A DNA stretch of 64,000 bases from Holtermannia corniformis. Taxonomy: Eukaryota > Basidiomycota > Tremellomycetes > Holtermanniales. The stretch is from positions 417,612 to 481,611 of the forward strand of contig BCIJ01000008.1 in the NCBI GenBank assembly GCA_001599935.1, read 5' to 3'. Position 1 is the stretch's first letter, and every line of letters begins with the position of its first letter. The translations under genes were made by a program, and so were the position numbers. Shown piece after piece: positions 54,879-64,000 of this stretch. Under the pieces are notes generated by a model that saw only the letters and a program-made list of their open reading frames with translations, searched no databases and was not told the DNA's origin.

Positions 54879-55130
54879 CCTCGTGGGCGGTCAGTTGCAA
54901 CTGTTAGCAGTTGCTTTGATGAAAAGAGTGGTTGGCGATCGGGTGATGTCATTGCCACCTCGTCAGTATCGACATCAGTACGCGTGTCAGCCTGAAACTT
55001 GAGCTGTCAGCTCCGCTTGAAATGTTTATTGACCAAGAAGTGCCAAGTGTATCGCCCGGCTGAAGCCGAAAAGGAAGCTCGCCGGTGTCGGCACACTACT
55101 GAGCGTCTGTCATTGCCATCCTTTGGTGCG

Positions 55131-55162
55131 CCGGCTCCGGCTGGGGCTGCAACCGGAGCCGG
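55131..55162. promoter_or_regulatory. Inverted repeat in MFS transporter promoter
   Basis: A perfect 10-bp inverted repeat: CCGGCTCCGG (55131-55140) and CCGGAGCCGG (55153-55162), separated by 12 nt. Further CCGGCT/ACCGGC words occur across 55050-55300. Paired CGG/CCG triplets of this kind are typical binding sites of Zn2Cys6 transcription factors that control drug transporters, so an operator role is inferred. Confidence 0.5.
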
Positions 55163-55365
55163 TTATTGAATCACCGTTGTTCGGTAAAGGACCGGCAAAG
55201 GTGTGAGCCACGTGTCCCTGGCCGCAATTACCGGCTCGGCCGTCGCAAACCGCGTGCTGGGACCCTGATGGCACCCCTGCTAAACCGATAGCCGGCTCGG
55301 GTCGCCCTAGTGCGGCGATGAGCTGAGCAACAAACTTTGGGCAGATGCCCGGGCTCCGAGATGGA

Positions 55366-55371
55366 TATAAA
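55366..55371 (+). promoter_or_regulatory. Probable TATA box of the MFS gene
   Basis: TATAAA about 45 bp upstream of the ATG at 55412. This is one of the few clear TATA motifs at a gene start in the window, and fits an inducible promoter. Confidence 0.45.
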
Positions 55372-55411
55372 GCTATCGCAGTGACCGGAGGGAGGTGAAT
55401 CTTTCAACACC

Positions 55412-57479
55412 ATGGCCACAGCGACAACAACAGCGCGATCGTCCATGACGCTCTCGCACTCGCCTGAGAGTGCTGAAAAGCGCAAAGCTCACAACTTTCC
55501 CGGCTTGGGCACGGCCGAGTCTCCTTATCTTGTTGACTGGGTCGAGGGTGACACGGCCAACCCGTATACCTGGGGCACGGGCAAGAAATGGATCTACACT
55601 GTGGTGATTGCCATCTCTACTCTTTGCGTCGCCTTTGCCTCCAGTTGTGAGTCAAACTGCGCAATCCAAGGAAGTGATTGACGTCGGCAGGCTACTCTGG
55701 CGCAATCACCTACATCCGGCGCCACTTTCTCATCTCGACAGAGGTCGGGATCCTCGGCATCTCCCTCTTTGTCCTCGGCTTTGGACTTGGTCCACTCTTA
55801 TGGGCGCCAATCAGTGAAATGTACGGCCGCCGACCTGCCATCATGTTTGCCATTGTACCGTTTGCACTGTTCAACATGGCTGGTGCCGTTGCGCAGAACA
55901 CGGCGACGCTGCTCATCTCGCGCTTTTTTGCGGGAGCGTTTGGCTCGAGCTTGATGACGATCCCGGGCGGTGCGCTGAGCGATATCTGGGCGGCGTGAGT
56001 GGTTCGGGAAGGAGGTCGATGACGAGACTGATCTCTGCAGTCATGAGCGTGGTATGGCCACTGCACTCTTCGCCCAGTCAGCCTTCCTCGGCCCCGTGAT
56101 CGGTCCTATTGTAGGCGGATACGTCGCGGAGAATGCCGACTGGCGACCAGTGTTCTGGGTCATGGTCAGTTCATCTAGCTCGATTCCGCCACGTTCACTG
56201 ACAATGACCTAGTTTGGCTTTGGCATGGTCATGGCTGTCTTGTGCTTCTTCTTCCTGCCCGAGACCTTTGCGCCAACGCTCGTACGCCGCAAGGCCAAGA
56301 AGTTGCAAGAGGAAGCGAACGCGGCCGGCACCGGTGAACACTTTATCGCCAAATACGACGCTCACCGCAAGAAGCCGGCTGAGATGATCAAGCTTGGTCT
56401 TGCTCTGCCCTTCCGCCTGTTGTTTGGCGAGATCATTGTGCTTGCACTCAGCATCTACATCTCGATCGTCTACGGCATCCTGTACCTCTTCTTCACTGCG
56501 GTAAGCCCGTTTCCCTCGCATGGATGACCCTTCTCATGTCCCGCAGTATCCGATCGTGTTCCAGCAGGGTCACCGCTGGTCTGCTGGCAAGGGCGCTCTC
56601 CCCTTCATCGGCATCGGCGTTGGCATGATGATTGCGACCTTGATGACGCCCCTCGGCATGGTCTTCTACCGCCGTGCAGCGGCAAAGGCTGGCCCGGGTC
56701 AGCGAGTGCCACCCGAGGCTCGCCTGCCCATGGCCTGCATTGGCGGATGTCTGCTGCCCATCGGATTGTTCTGTACGTGTCACCTGCTTGTCGATGGGCT
56801 ACGCTAATGCTCATACAGGGTTTGCGTGGACTTCACCCTCGAACATTCACTGGATCGCACCGACCCTTGCTGGCGTGCCCTTTGGCTGTGGTACGTGTTT
56901 GTGCGCCACTTGATCGACTCAGCAGCTCATCCACGCAGGAATGGTGCTTGTTTTCACCTCGGTCATCTCCTACTTGATCGACTCCTACCTGCTCTATGCC
57001 GCTAGCGCATTGGCTGCCAACACCTTGCTGCGATCGATCATTGGCGGTATGTCTCTTGCAGGCCGCAAGTCGCGCGGCTGATCTGGGTGTAGCCGTCTTC
57101 CCTCTGTTCAGCGTCCAAATGTACACCAACCTAGGTCTCGAATGGGCCGGCTCACGTACGTTACGTGACGTGTTCTGACGCAGGTGATTGACCATCCGCA
57201 GTCCTTGCCTTCTTGTCTTTGGCTTGCGCACCCATGCCCTTCCTCTTCTACATTTACGGTCCCAACCTGCGTGCTCGCTCCAAGTTTGCCCCTTCATTCC
57301 CTTCGGCCGCTCCTGCCGCTACACCCGCTGCCGATGCGCCCACCACCGAAGCTCAGCTCGAGCGCAAAGTGTCAGTCAAGGTCCCGCAACCTACCGAGGA
57401 GGATGTGCTCGAGCCAGAGTACGCTTCTGATGCAGGCGAGCACCCGCAAGACCGACGAGCGACTCAGAGCGCTGTCTAA
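55412..57479 (+). CDS. MFS drug:H+ antiporter (DHA1 family)
   Basis: Twelve-span plasma-membrane exporter of the multidrug/polyamine DHA1 group. The cytosolic start holds the YLVDWVEGDTANPYTW motif seen in these fungal transporters. Signatures: GPLLWAPISEMYGRRP (motif A), LLISRFFAGAFGSS, and LGPVIGPIVGGYVAENADWRPVFW (motif C). Then a cytosolic loop (RRKAKKLQEEANAAG), LYLFFTA, YPIVFQQGHRWSAG, PMACIGGCLLPIGLFWFAWTS, VLVFTSVISYLIDSYLLYAASALAANTLLRSI and AVFPLFSVQMYTNLGLEWAG; the end is PNLRARSKFAPSFPS plus a Pro/Ala/Glu-rich tail. About ten introns, all short. It probably responds to toxic compounds through the upstream CCGG palindromes (inference). Confidence 0.88.
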
Positions 57480-57644
57480 GCAGGGCATGGACGGACATTA
57501 GTTTGCATTATAGAGATTAGACGGCCTATAGTGATGAGATCTTAATATCAATTAGGTTATTTTTGTAGTTACATTTTGTAATGGAACCAAATGTTGCCGA
57601 TCGACCTGCTTTGGTCGTCTGCACGGTGACTACAGCCGACGTCC

Positions 57645-58748
57645 ATGTCGGACTCGTTCGAGCTTCGTCTCAAGTTTCTACAGCAGCTCAAGACACTCAA
57701 CGCCTCGCAGCCGTCGATTCAGAAGCTGGTGGGCTTTTGCGTCAAGCATGGCGCTCAGTGCGGTGAAGACTTGTGGGAGTGCGTGCTCGAGCAGACGCAG
57801 CAGGTATGTTGGCTCCTTTGAACTCGGTTCACCTAGCTGATGCCGATGCTAGGGCTCGTTGAACACTCGAATCAACATATTGTACTTTCTCGACTCGCTC
57901 TGCGAGATCTCGAGCACTGTTGGACCGCCTGATGCCCCGTATTTGAAGCTGGTTGCTAGGGATCTGGCCCTCGTCGTGAACAATGTCGTACCGGACAACA
58001 GGGAAGGCGTGCTCAATCTGATGAGCGCCAAACAGGTGAGATCTGCCATCAACCGAGAAAGGGCGCTCTCATACGGTCAGATTCTGGACAGTTGGCGAAT
58101 GAGGCGGGTGATAGACCCTGCGATCATCGATGCGGTAATAGCGGGGTTGGAGAGCAGACGGACATCGTGAGTAGATTGCATGCACTGTACGATAGTCCTG
58201 ACATGAAGGCAGGCACCACGAGGAGAAGCCGAAGGCAGGCAGCCGGAAACGAGGCGTAGAGTCCTTTTCCCGCGCCGACATTCTCAAACGAATGGAAGAG
58301 GACCGAGAGCGAGTGGGTGACTCTGATGTGTTACTGTGCGTATACTGACGTCGATCAGCACAAACGCCTGCGCGAGCGGATATGGCTGCTGCCAATACCA
58401 TCTCTCGCCGCCACAGCACCCGGTAAACCCACTCAACTTGGTAATCTCAGTCATTCGGCTCGACCTTCCCCACAGTCCCCCTTCACCCCGAAATCACCCT
58501 CGCAGAGAGAGATGCCGCCTCCGACGGTGACACCTGGCAGTGGTCGCCAGAGCTCGCCGCCTCCAGCTGTGTCAGCGCTCGACATCGAGTTCGAGCAGGC
58601 TTGGGAAACAACGAGTGACTTCAACGAGGATGATGTGGAGCGAATAGCGCGGTAAGTGACCCCTACCTGCCTGTACAGGAGCTGATCTACTGGCAGCGAG
58701 AACGACCTTGCCGATCTATCGTTGCCTCGACCCGTTTGGTCAGCCTAA
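57645..58748 (+). CDS. CTK3: CTD kinase subunit gamma (CTK3)
   Basis: Regulatory subunit of the CTDK-I kinase that phosphorylates the RNA polymerase II CTD. A CID-like helical domain starts MSDSFELRLKFLQQLKTLNASQPSIQKLVGF and CGEDLWECVLEQTQQ, then GSLNTRINILYFLDSLCEISS, LKLVARDLALVVNNVVPDNREGVLNL and ILDSWRMRRVIDPAIID. The C-terminal part is KRMEEDRERHKRLRERIW, a Pro/Ser linker, then IEFEQAWETTSDFNEDD and ENDLADLSLPRPVWSA before the stop. Six short exons. It converges with NAA25, whose predicted stop lies 90 bp away. Confidence 0.83.
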
Positions 58749-58837
58749 AGTCTTCACCTCTCGCCTCGTTAGCATTGCACGCATCTCTAGCATAGCAATG
58801 TCCATGTTGTACCATGCATGCAGGAATCTACCCTGCT

Positions 58838-61800
58838 TCACTGCTTCTTCATAAATTTGCGCAAGGCGGTCCAGCCACTTTGCCGGGCCGCAAGCACTTT
58901 GCGTCTAACGTCATCAATCGGCACCTGTCCAATATCAGCTCGAATGATCCGGGCCGTCTGAAACGACCGACCTCTGCAAGCAACGGCTCTGCGGTCGTTA
59001 CCGGGCCCTCGCGCTCATCAATATCTTTCATGGCCTCTAATACGCTTGCGTCATAGGTCCTTTTGGCTTCGCGTAGTTCAGCATGCAGCTGGGTAACGTC
59101 AGAAGAGTGCAGAACAATGACAAAAGCAACGCACCGCCGCAGCTACGGCCTGCACCTTTTTCGGCTTGCCCTTTGATCGGCTCGCCTCGGTGCCGACAAT
59201 CAAGATAGCAAGAGCGCTCCTGAGCTAATAATCGTCAGGAACTGCAAGCTCAGTGACAGCGCCAACCGACCTCGATGATCCTGCAGCCGATTCGCAGTCG
59301 ATCAAGGGGTTCCGCGTTGGTCAAAGCCTCAATCAAAGCTGTCAAGCCTGTCAGACCGTCGCTCGACCTTGACAAACCAGCCTACCGTCCACATGTGGCT
59401 GCAGAGGCAGCTTTTCGTCTTCGTCTGCGACTGGCTCGGCCTCGGCGCCCGCTATCCGCCTGTGCACATAGCTCGCCATGTCTTGCACAGCATTCAACAC
59501 CGCGACTTCTTCAGCCGAGGCACCAGCTTCCGTCGTCGACTGTCAAGTCAGCCTGGACACTAGTGTCGTCAAAGTGACCCACCCGTAAGACCGGCGCCTC
59601 GTCCTGCAGCAGTACAGCCTGGAGCTGTTTCCACATCTCCACATTCGCAACGACGCCGGCAGGCGATTGTGGCGCGTACGGCTCGGTCAACGTCTGGAGC
59701 TTGCAATCTGCTGGACCCAATTTGGGCATCAAGTCCCAATCCCGTGTGTCCTTGACGGTCCGGACGGCATCTGCGGCGCTGTCAGCCGTTATACAACGTG
59801 AATCGATCCCAGTTCAGTACTCACCGGCTGACGGCAACTTGGTATCAAAGTCGGCCAGGGTCGCAAGCATCCCTCGGGGATTGGTCATGGCGTCAATCTC
59901 GAGATCTTCCAGTACACCTTGTGCATCGGACACCGAAGACTCCAACGAGCGTCGTAGCTCCACCAGCCCTCCAATCTACAGGTCAACACCTCAGCCAATG
60001 CACCGCCCAACCAGCCGAGAACGACAAGCACGCACCTTGGAATAGCTCTCCTGCTCAAAGCACGTCTTGATTGACTCGGTGAGCTATAATCATGTCAGCT
60101 CACGTACCCTGCCAGCCGTCTTGAGACCTACACCAACAAGCGATCGCATCCTGACACCAATTGCGTTCGCGACCTTTGCCTGTAGCACACGCTGGCAGCC
60201 GGCAAGGTAACTTTCAGCCCCACCGCGTTCGACAAAGATGTGTAGAATGGTGTTGAGTTGGACTTCGGTCAATTTGAGCGCTTCGAGATGCGGGAGTGCA
60301 AGAGCCATTGCGCCTGTCGACGTCAGTGCTGCCGCCGTAGACCGGGCAAATGGCTACGTACCGAGATAGCGGTATAGCCTGATTAGGATGAAGCGCGCGT
60401 ATGGGTTTGCGGGGCTCTTGATCACTGTGTACTCCAAGCATGCCACAGCTTGCAGCAAGCGAGTCTCCTTGGGAATAGCTGTGATCATTAGTGATTGCAC
60501 ACGAGCGCGCTCGCACGCTTATCCACCTGGATCTACCACCGCCAAGACCTCAAACACGGCCACGAACGCAGCGTGATCGGCCGGCTGTACATCGTCCTTC
60601 CCAAGGTGCTCGCCTCGATCGTGTCAGCTGTAGCGCAAGCAGCTTACATGCGACACACCATATTTGATCCCCGAAGTGTACAACGCCCAGTGCAGCTCGG
60701 CATGCCCGAGTGTGATTTGCTCCTTTGGCCGCCGAGCTACAAGCAAGCACTCGTAGCTCAATAGCCGGCTGAACGTCACCTTATCGTCCTGTATGATTGT
60801 CAGCCTGCTTTCCAGTCGATGGCGCAGGTTCAGGCGCAGACACGCACATGGTCGCGATTGATCGTCAAGCGCATCATCTCAATTGCCTCGTCAAACCGCT
60901 CGCGCGGGATTACCCCGTCGAGCTCATCAAACGCTGTCGTCTTGGATCCCCAGGCGTCCCAGTAGCGTTCGATCCATTCCAGCCATTCCTGAGGGTCTGC
61001 AATGGCCTCGTTGGAGGCCCGTGCGTGGAGCTCGAGGAGCGCGAGGAGGGGAGCTCGTTCGCGAGTGCCGTATTTGGCTTCGATGTCGAGGAGGAGGGTA
61101 CGGGTTGCATCGAGCAGTGGGTGGGTGGATGGATTTCCGGCGGCTTTGAGGATGTGGGCCAGGCAGTCTGTCAAGTGGTTGTAGTAGGCAAAGTTGCGCT
61201 CGCTACCGGATTCCCTTTTCAGCCGCAGACGGCGAGGACGTAGCATTATAGCACTCACGGGTTCTCGCCATCGCCTTCGACTATGGTCTTTGTCCACTCC
61301 CATTCCTCGCGCCATCCAGCCCATTCGCCCTGACTCCCATCACGCTGAGCCTCGATCCGCTCCCCTACCTCTGTCACGAACTTGATGCGATGCCATAAGC
61401 GCATCAAGCTCCCAGCCTGTGCCTGTTCTTTCAGACGCTCCCACGCAGCCTCAGGCTGGCCGTCAGCCAGCAGGACATGGACCTGGAGCCACAACGTATC
61501 GACTGGGGCGTACGTTGGCTGGGGGTAGTATGACGCGGATTGGTTGATGAAGTGGATTGCTAGCAACATTGACTTTGGCGGGGCCGGGGGTGGGAAGGGG
61601 ACGTCGGCGCTAGGCAGGGTGTGGAACTGGGTCAGAGTTGGTCAGCGTTCTTGTTGCAGGTTGTCAAGGGACGCACCTCGACAAGGTGGCAGAATGCAGC
61701 CCAGCGCGCAAGTTTGGCGTTCTGTGCAGCGTTTGCGAGCTTACGCGAGCTCTGCAAGATGAGATCAGCATCGTCAATGCCGTTCATCTCGTTGACACTG

Positions 61801-62352
61801 ACCAACATCATGGCTTTGGTATTCCAGCACGCCACGGCCGCCTGCAGGACAATTTCACCCAGCTCGAGCCGTTTCGGTCGTGCATCCCACATCTCCTGAT
61901 ACATTTCCTGCACGAGGTCGTCTATGCTCCATCAGCTCGCTCGGTGTCCACCGACCTGGCCCAACGTACGCCTGCGCATGTTACGATACGCAAATGCCAG
62001 AGAGTACGCAGAAACTTCATTAAACGGCTTGTGTTTCTTTGCGACATCGACTGCGGCCCAGATGTCCTCTTCTGGCGCTTCCATACGTTCGAGGCAAACG
62101 ACCTTGAGGCACTGTCGAGGTCGATCAGTGACATTTCCGTGTGCGTGGTCCGACCGACCAGAGCGAGCTGGGAGCGCGGCGTCTTCTTCAGATAGCGAGT
62201 GACTTCGGCCAAGGCCTGCTTGTACCGCCTGGCGTCAATGTCATCTGGCATCGGCGTCAGCTTGCGCTCGGACCATCTCGGAGTGTTTGAGCGTGGTTTC
62301 GAGTGGACTGACCGTACACGCGCTGGAGCTTGCGCTGCTCGTCTTGCGTCAT
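58838..62352 (-). CDS. MDM20: NatB N-acetyltransferase auxiliary subunit (NAA25/MDM20)
   Basis: TPR-rich scaffold of the NatB complex that acetylates Met-Asp/Glu/Asn N-termini. It starts MTQDEQRKLQRVY, then DARRYKQALAEVTRYLKKTPRSQLAL, KGLCLERMEAPEEDIWAAVDVA and FNEVSAYSLAFAYRNMRR, typical of the N-terminal TPR repeats. Later come LLAIHFINQSASYYPQ, RNFAYYNHLTDCLAHILKAAG and LFEELDGVIPRERFDEAIEM-type helices, then ALALPHLEALKLTEVQLNTILHIFVERGG and QLTLTEPYAPQSP-like segments. About ten or more exons. I chose the C-terminus VPIDDVRRKVLAARQSGW..MKKQ, reached by a 47-nt intron with a GCTGAT branch, over a longer open frame that would overlap CTK3. Confidence 0.8.
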
Positions 62353-62769
62353 GGCGACTGACGCTCTGGCCGTGCTATGCGTTCTCAACTTGAACTAGAC
62401 GATGGCACTGGAGATGAGAAGCACCAGACAATGTCCTGGTTGCGACAGGGTGGAACGGGATCACGTGAAAGTCGGATCGTGAAGCGGTAGTGGTTTGACA
62501 GACGAGTAACAGTATCGAGCGAGAGTCTGAGAGCACTGTACAGGATCTCATCGTCCTCTGGGACCGTCTCGGCACCAAAGGGTAAGGCATTAGAGACGAC
62601 GAGGCGGCAAAGAGGACGAGAGGACGTTAAAGTCGATTCTGCCACATTGCTTTACGTAATCCGTGCTCGCGTGGCATTCGTCTTGTTGCATCGTCACCAC
62701 CGACACTCGGCCTCTCGACTTGAGATTGCGCACCCAGTGTCATCGTTGGAGGCGTCTCAACTCGACAGG

Positions 62770-64000
62770 ATGACGCGCAAGATTGCACGCTTCGTGCTCT
62801 TGCTGGCCCTGCCATTCCTCGTCGTGGCCGTCGACGGAAGCGGAGCGGCCCAAGCGGTCTCGGTGAGTGAAAGGGACTGTAATGACTGTGCTCGGCGGCA
62901 TGGCTGACGGTAGAAGCAGAACTCTGCTCATGACAACCATGATGGTACTTGATACGACCAAGCTAACAATGGTAATGACTGATCCATGCGCAGTGTGTCG
63001 AGCACACTCCCAAGCGCTCGAGCTCCTCGCCCAACTCCAACCCAAGCCTCACGCACACCTCACCAAATCATCAATCACACCGTTTGCAGGCCAGTCATGG
63101 GGCGAAGGCTTTGGATGGAACTCAAACGTCCGTCCTCGCCACCCCACAGACCCACACAGCTAAAGCGCTACCAGGGTCCCATCTCCACATCGCTCAGGAT
63201 CCTTCCCAAGCTCATCAACACCATCATACACCCATTCACACAGCTGCCGGGTCTCGCAAGACTCTTGCCTAGTGTGGGCAGAGATGGACCGGGTGGCATC
63301 GATCATGCACGCAAGATTGATAGATTGCGTGTCTTGTTGCGCACGGCAATGGAACAGGGTTGCGTGGAAGCGTATGGGACGCTTGGGATGCTGCAACTCG
63401 TGCGTCGCGATAGCTCAGGCATAAGCTGCCTCGCAGGCTAATGCGTCTCTAGATCCCTCTCCAAGGTTTCAAGCAGGATCTCGCGGGAGCCTACGAGTCC
63501 TTCAAAGTACGTGACGTGCTTGATCCAGGCGCAATGCCGCTGACACCTGGCAGATGTCGACCGAGCTCTCGGCCAACTCGACCGCTCAGTTCATGACCGG
63601 TTTCTTCCATGCATCGGGCCTCGGTGGCGTTCAGCGAGATCAAGCCAAGGTGAGCTGGTATGCTTTCATGTGGGGAAAAGGCCAACAACGCCATATTGCA
63701 GGCCCTACTCCACTATACATTTGCAGCCCTGCAAGGTGACGCGCAAGCCGAGATGGCGTTGGGCTATCGGCACTGGGCAGGGATCGGCACGATCGAGGTG
63801 GGTGAATGTGTCAGTAGACGCGGATGACTGCTCACATTAGCAGAGCTGTCAAGTTGCGCTAGACGACTACGAGTCTGCGGCGGAAAAGGGTACATATCTG
63901 CCAAGTTCCTCGGTGTTCTCGATCTGACAGACCTCAGCATACGCCTACTTTCTCACTGGTCCACCGGGAGGCCGCTCTCTCCCACTGACACCAAGCCGGC
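62770..64000 (+). CDS. HRD3: ERAD subunit HRD3/SEL1 (5' part)
   Basis: Membrane-anchored luminal partner of the HRD1 ubiquitin ligase in ER-associated degradation. MTRKIARFVLLLALPFLVVAVDGS is a signal peptide. After introns: YQGPISTSLRILPKLI, ARKIDRLRVLLRTAMEQGCVEAYGTLGMLQL, GFKQDLAGAYESFK, then [54 protein letters not shown] (a Sel1 repeat) and SCQVALDDYESAAEKA. AYAYFLTGPPGGRSLPLTP matches the spacer after the first repeats of this family. The gene runs off the right edge; later Sel1 repeats and the membrane anchor are not in the window. Confidence 0.82.

Noticed and set aside
58740..58850. Longer NAA25 C-terminus (WLDRLAQIYEEAVKQG frame) overlapping CTK3
   Set aside because: Would make the two convergent coding regions overlap. 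A normal 47-nt intron gives a cleaner end (MKKQ) 90 bp away from the CTK3 stop.
1..64000. CRISPR arrays, rRNA and tRNA genes
   Set aside because: No regularly spaced repeats, and no cloverleaf with A/B box spacing was recognised on either strand by eye; a tRNAscan run would be decisive.

Overview
The window is nuclear DNA of a fungus, most probably a basidiomycete. The evidence is dense genes with many short spliceosomal introns (mostly about 40-60 nt, GT..AG, often with a CTGAC/CTAAC branch site near the acceptor), DASH-complex DAD2, fungal TFB4, CTK3, MDE1, PMR1, a WSC/DUF1996 cell-surface protein, a Pyp/Ptp-type MAPK phosphatase and DUF2235 proteins. A finer placement (for example Pucciniomycotina) is only a guess. 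Exon structures were worked out by hand from reading frames and splice sites, so inner exon edges are predictions. I saw no tRNA, rRNA or CRISPR.

Layout. 0.7-12.4 kb is compact housekeeping: the end of a probable complex I subunit, RAD2/XPG nuclease, DAD2, SNARE BOS1, a monoglyceride lipase, MDE1 and APN1. 12.5-21.7 kb holds an R3H-SUZ RNA-binding protein, a LURP-one-related protein, two tandem diverged tyrosine phosphatases and TFIIH subunit TFB4. At 22.1-23.2 kb a solo LTR (TG..CA ends, 5-bp target duplication GGCTC) sits inside a cluster of TCGAC palindromes. 23.6-30.2 kb has a PMR1 Ca/Mn pump with a long N-terminal extension, then three poorly known genes.

30.3-37 kb is the accessory island and the most interesting part. 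It contains an RHS/Crinkler-like gene broken by one in-frame TAG and two head-to-head DUF2235 hydrolase-family genes. One of these keeps every catalytic motif. The other has lost all three motifs but keeps clean splice sites and frame. The pair is bracketed by a 71-bp direct repeat derived from the 3' end of the neighbouring ornithine aminotransferase gene. An enlarged intron of the intact DUF2235 gene carries a small palindrome-rich insertion.

37-64 kb returns to core genes: ornithine aminotransferase, a DUF1996+WSC protein, a MARVEL-like membrane protein, a rhodanese+PTP MAPK phosphatase, COG4, mitochondrial MetRS, a DUF1769 protein, an MFS drug transporter with a palindrome in its promoter, CTK3, NatB subunit NAA25 and the start of HRD3/SEL1. 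Functional links inside the window are modest: RAD2, TFB4 and APN1 in DNA repair and TFIIH, BOS1 and COG4 in Golgi traffic, three protein tyrosine phosphatases, and PMR1 with HRD3 in the secretory pathway.
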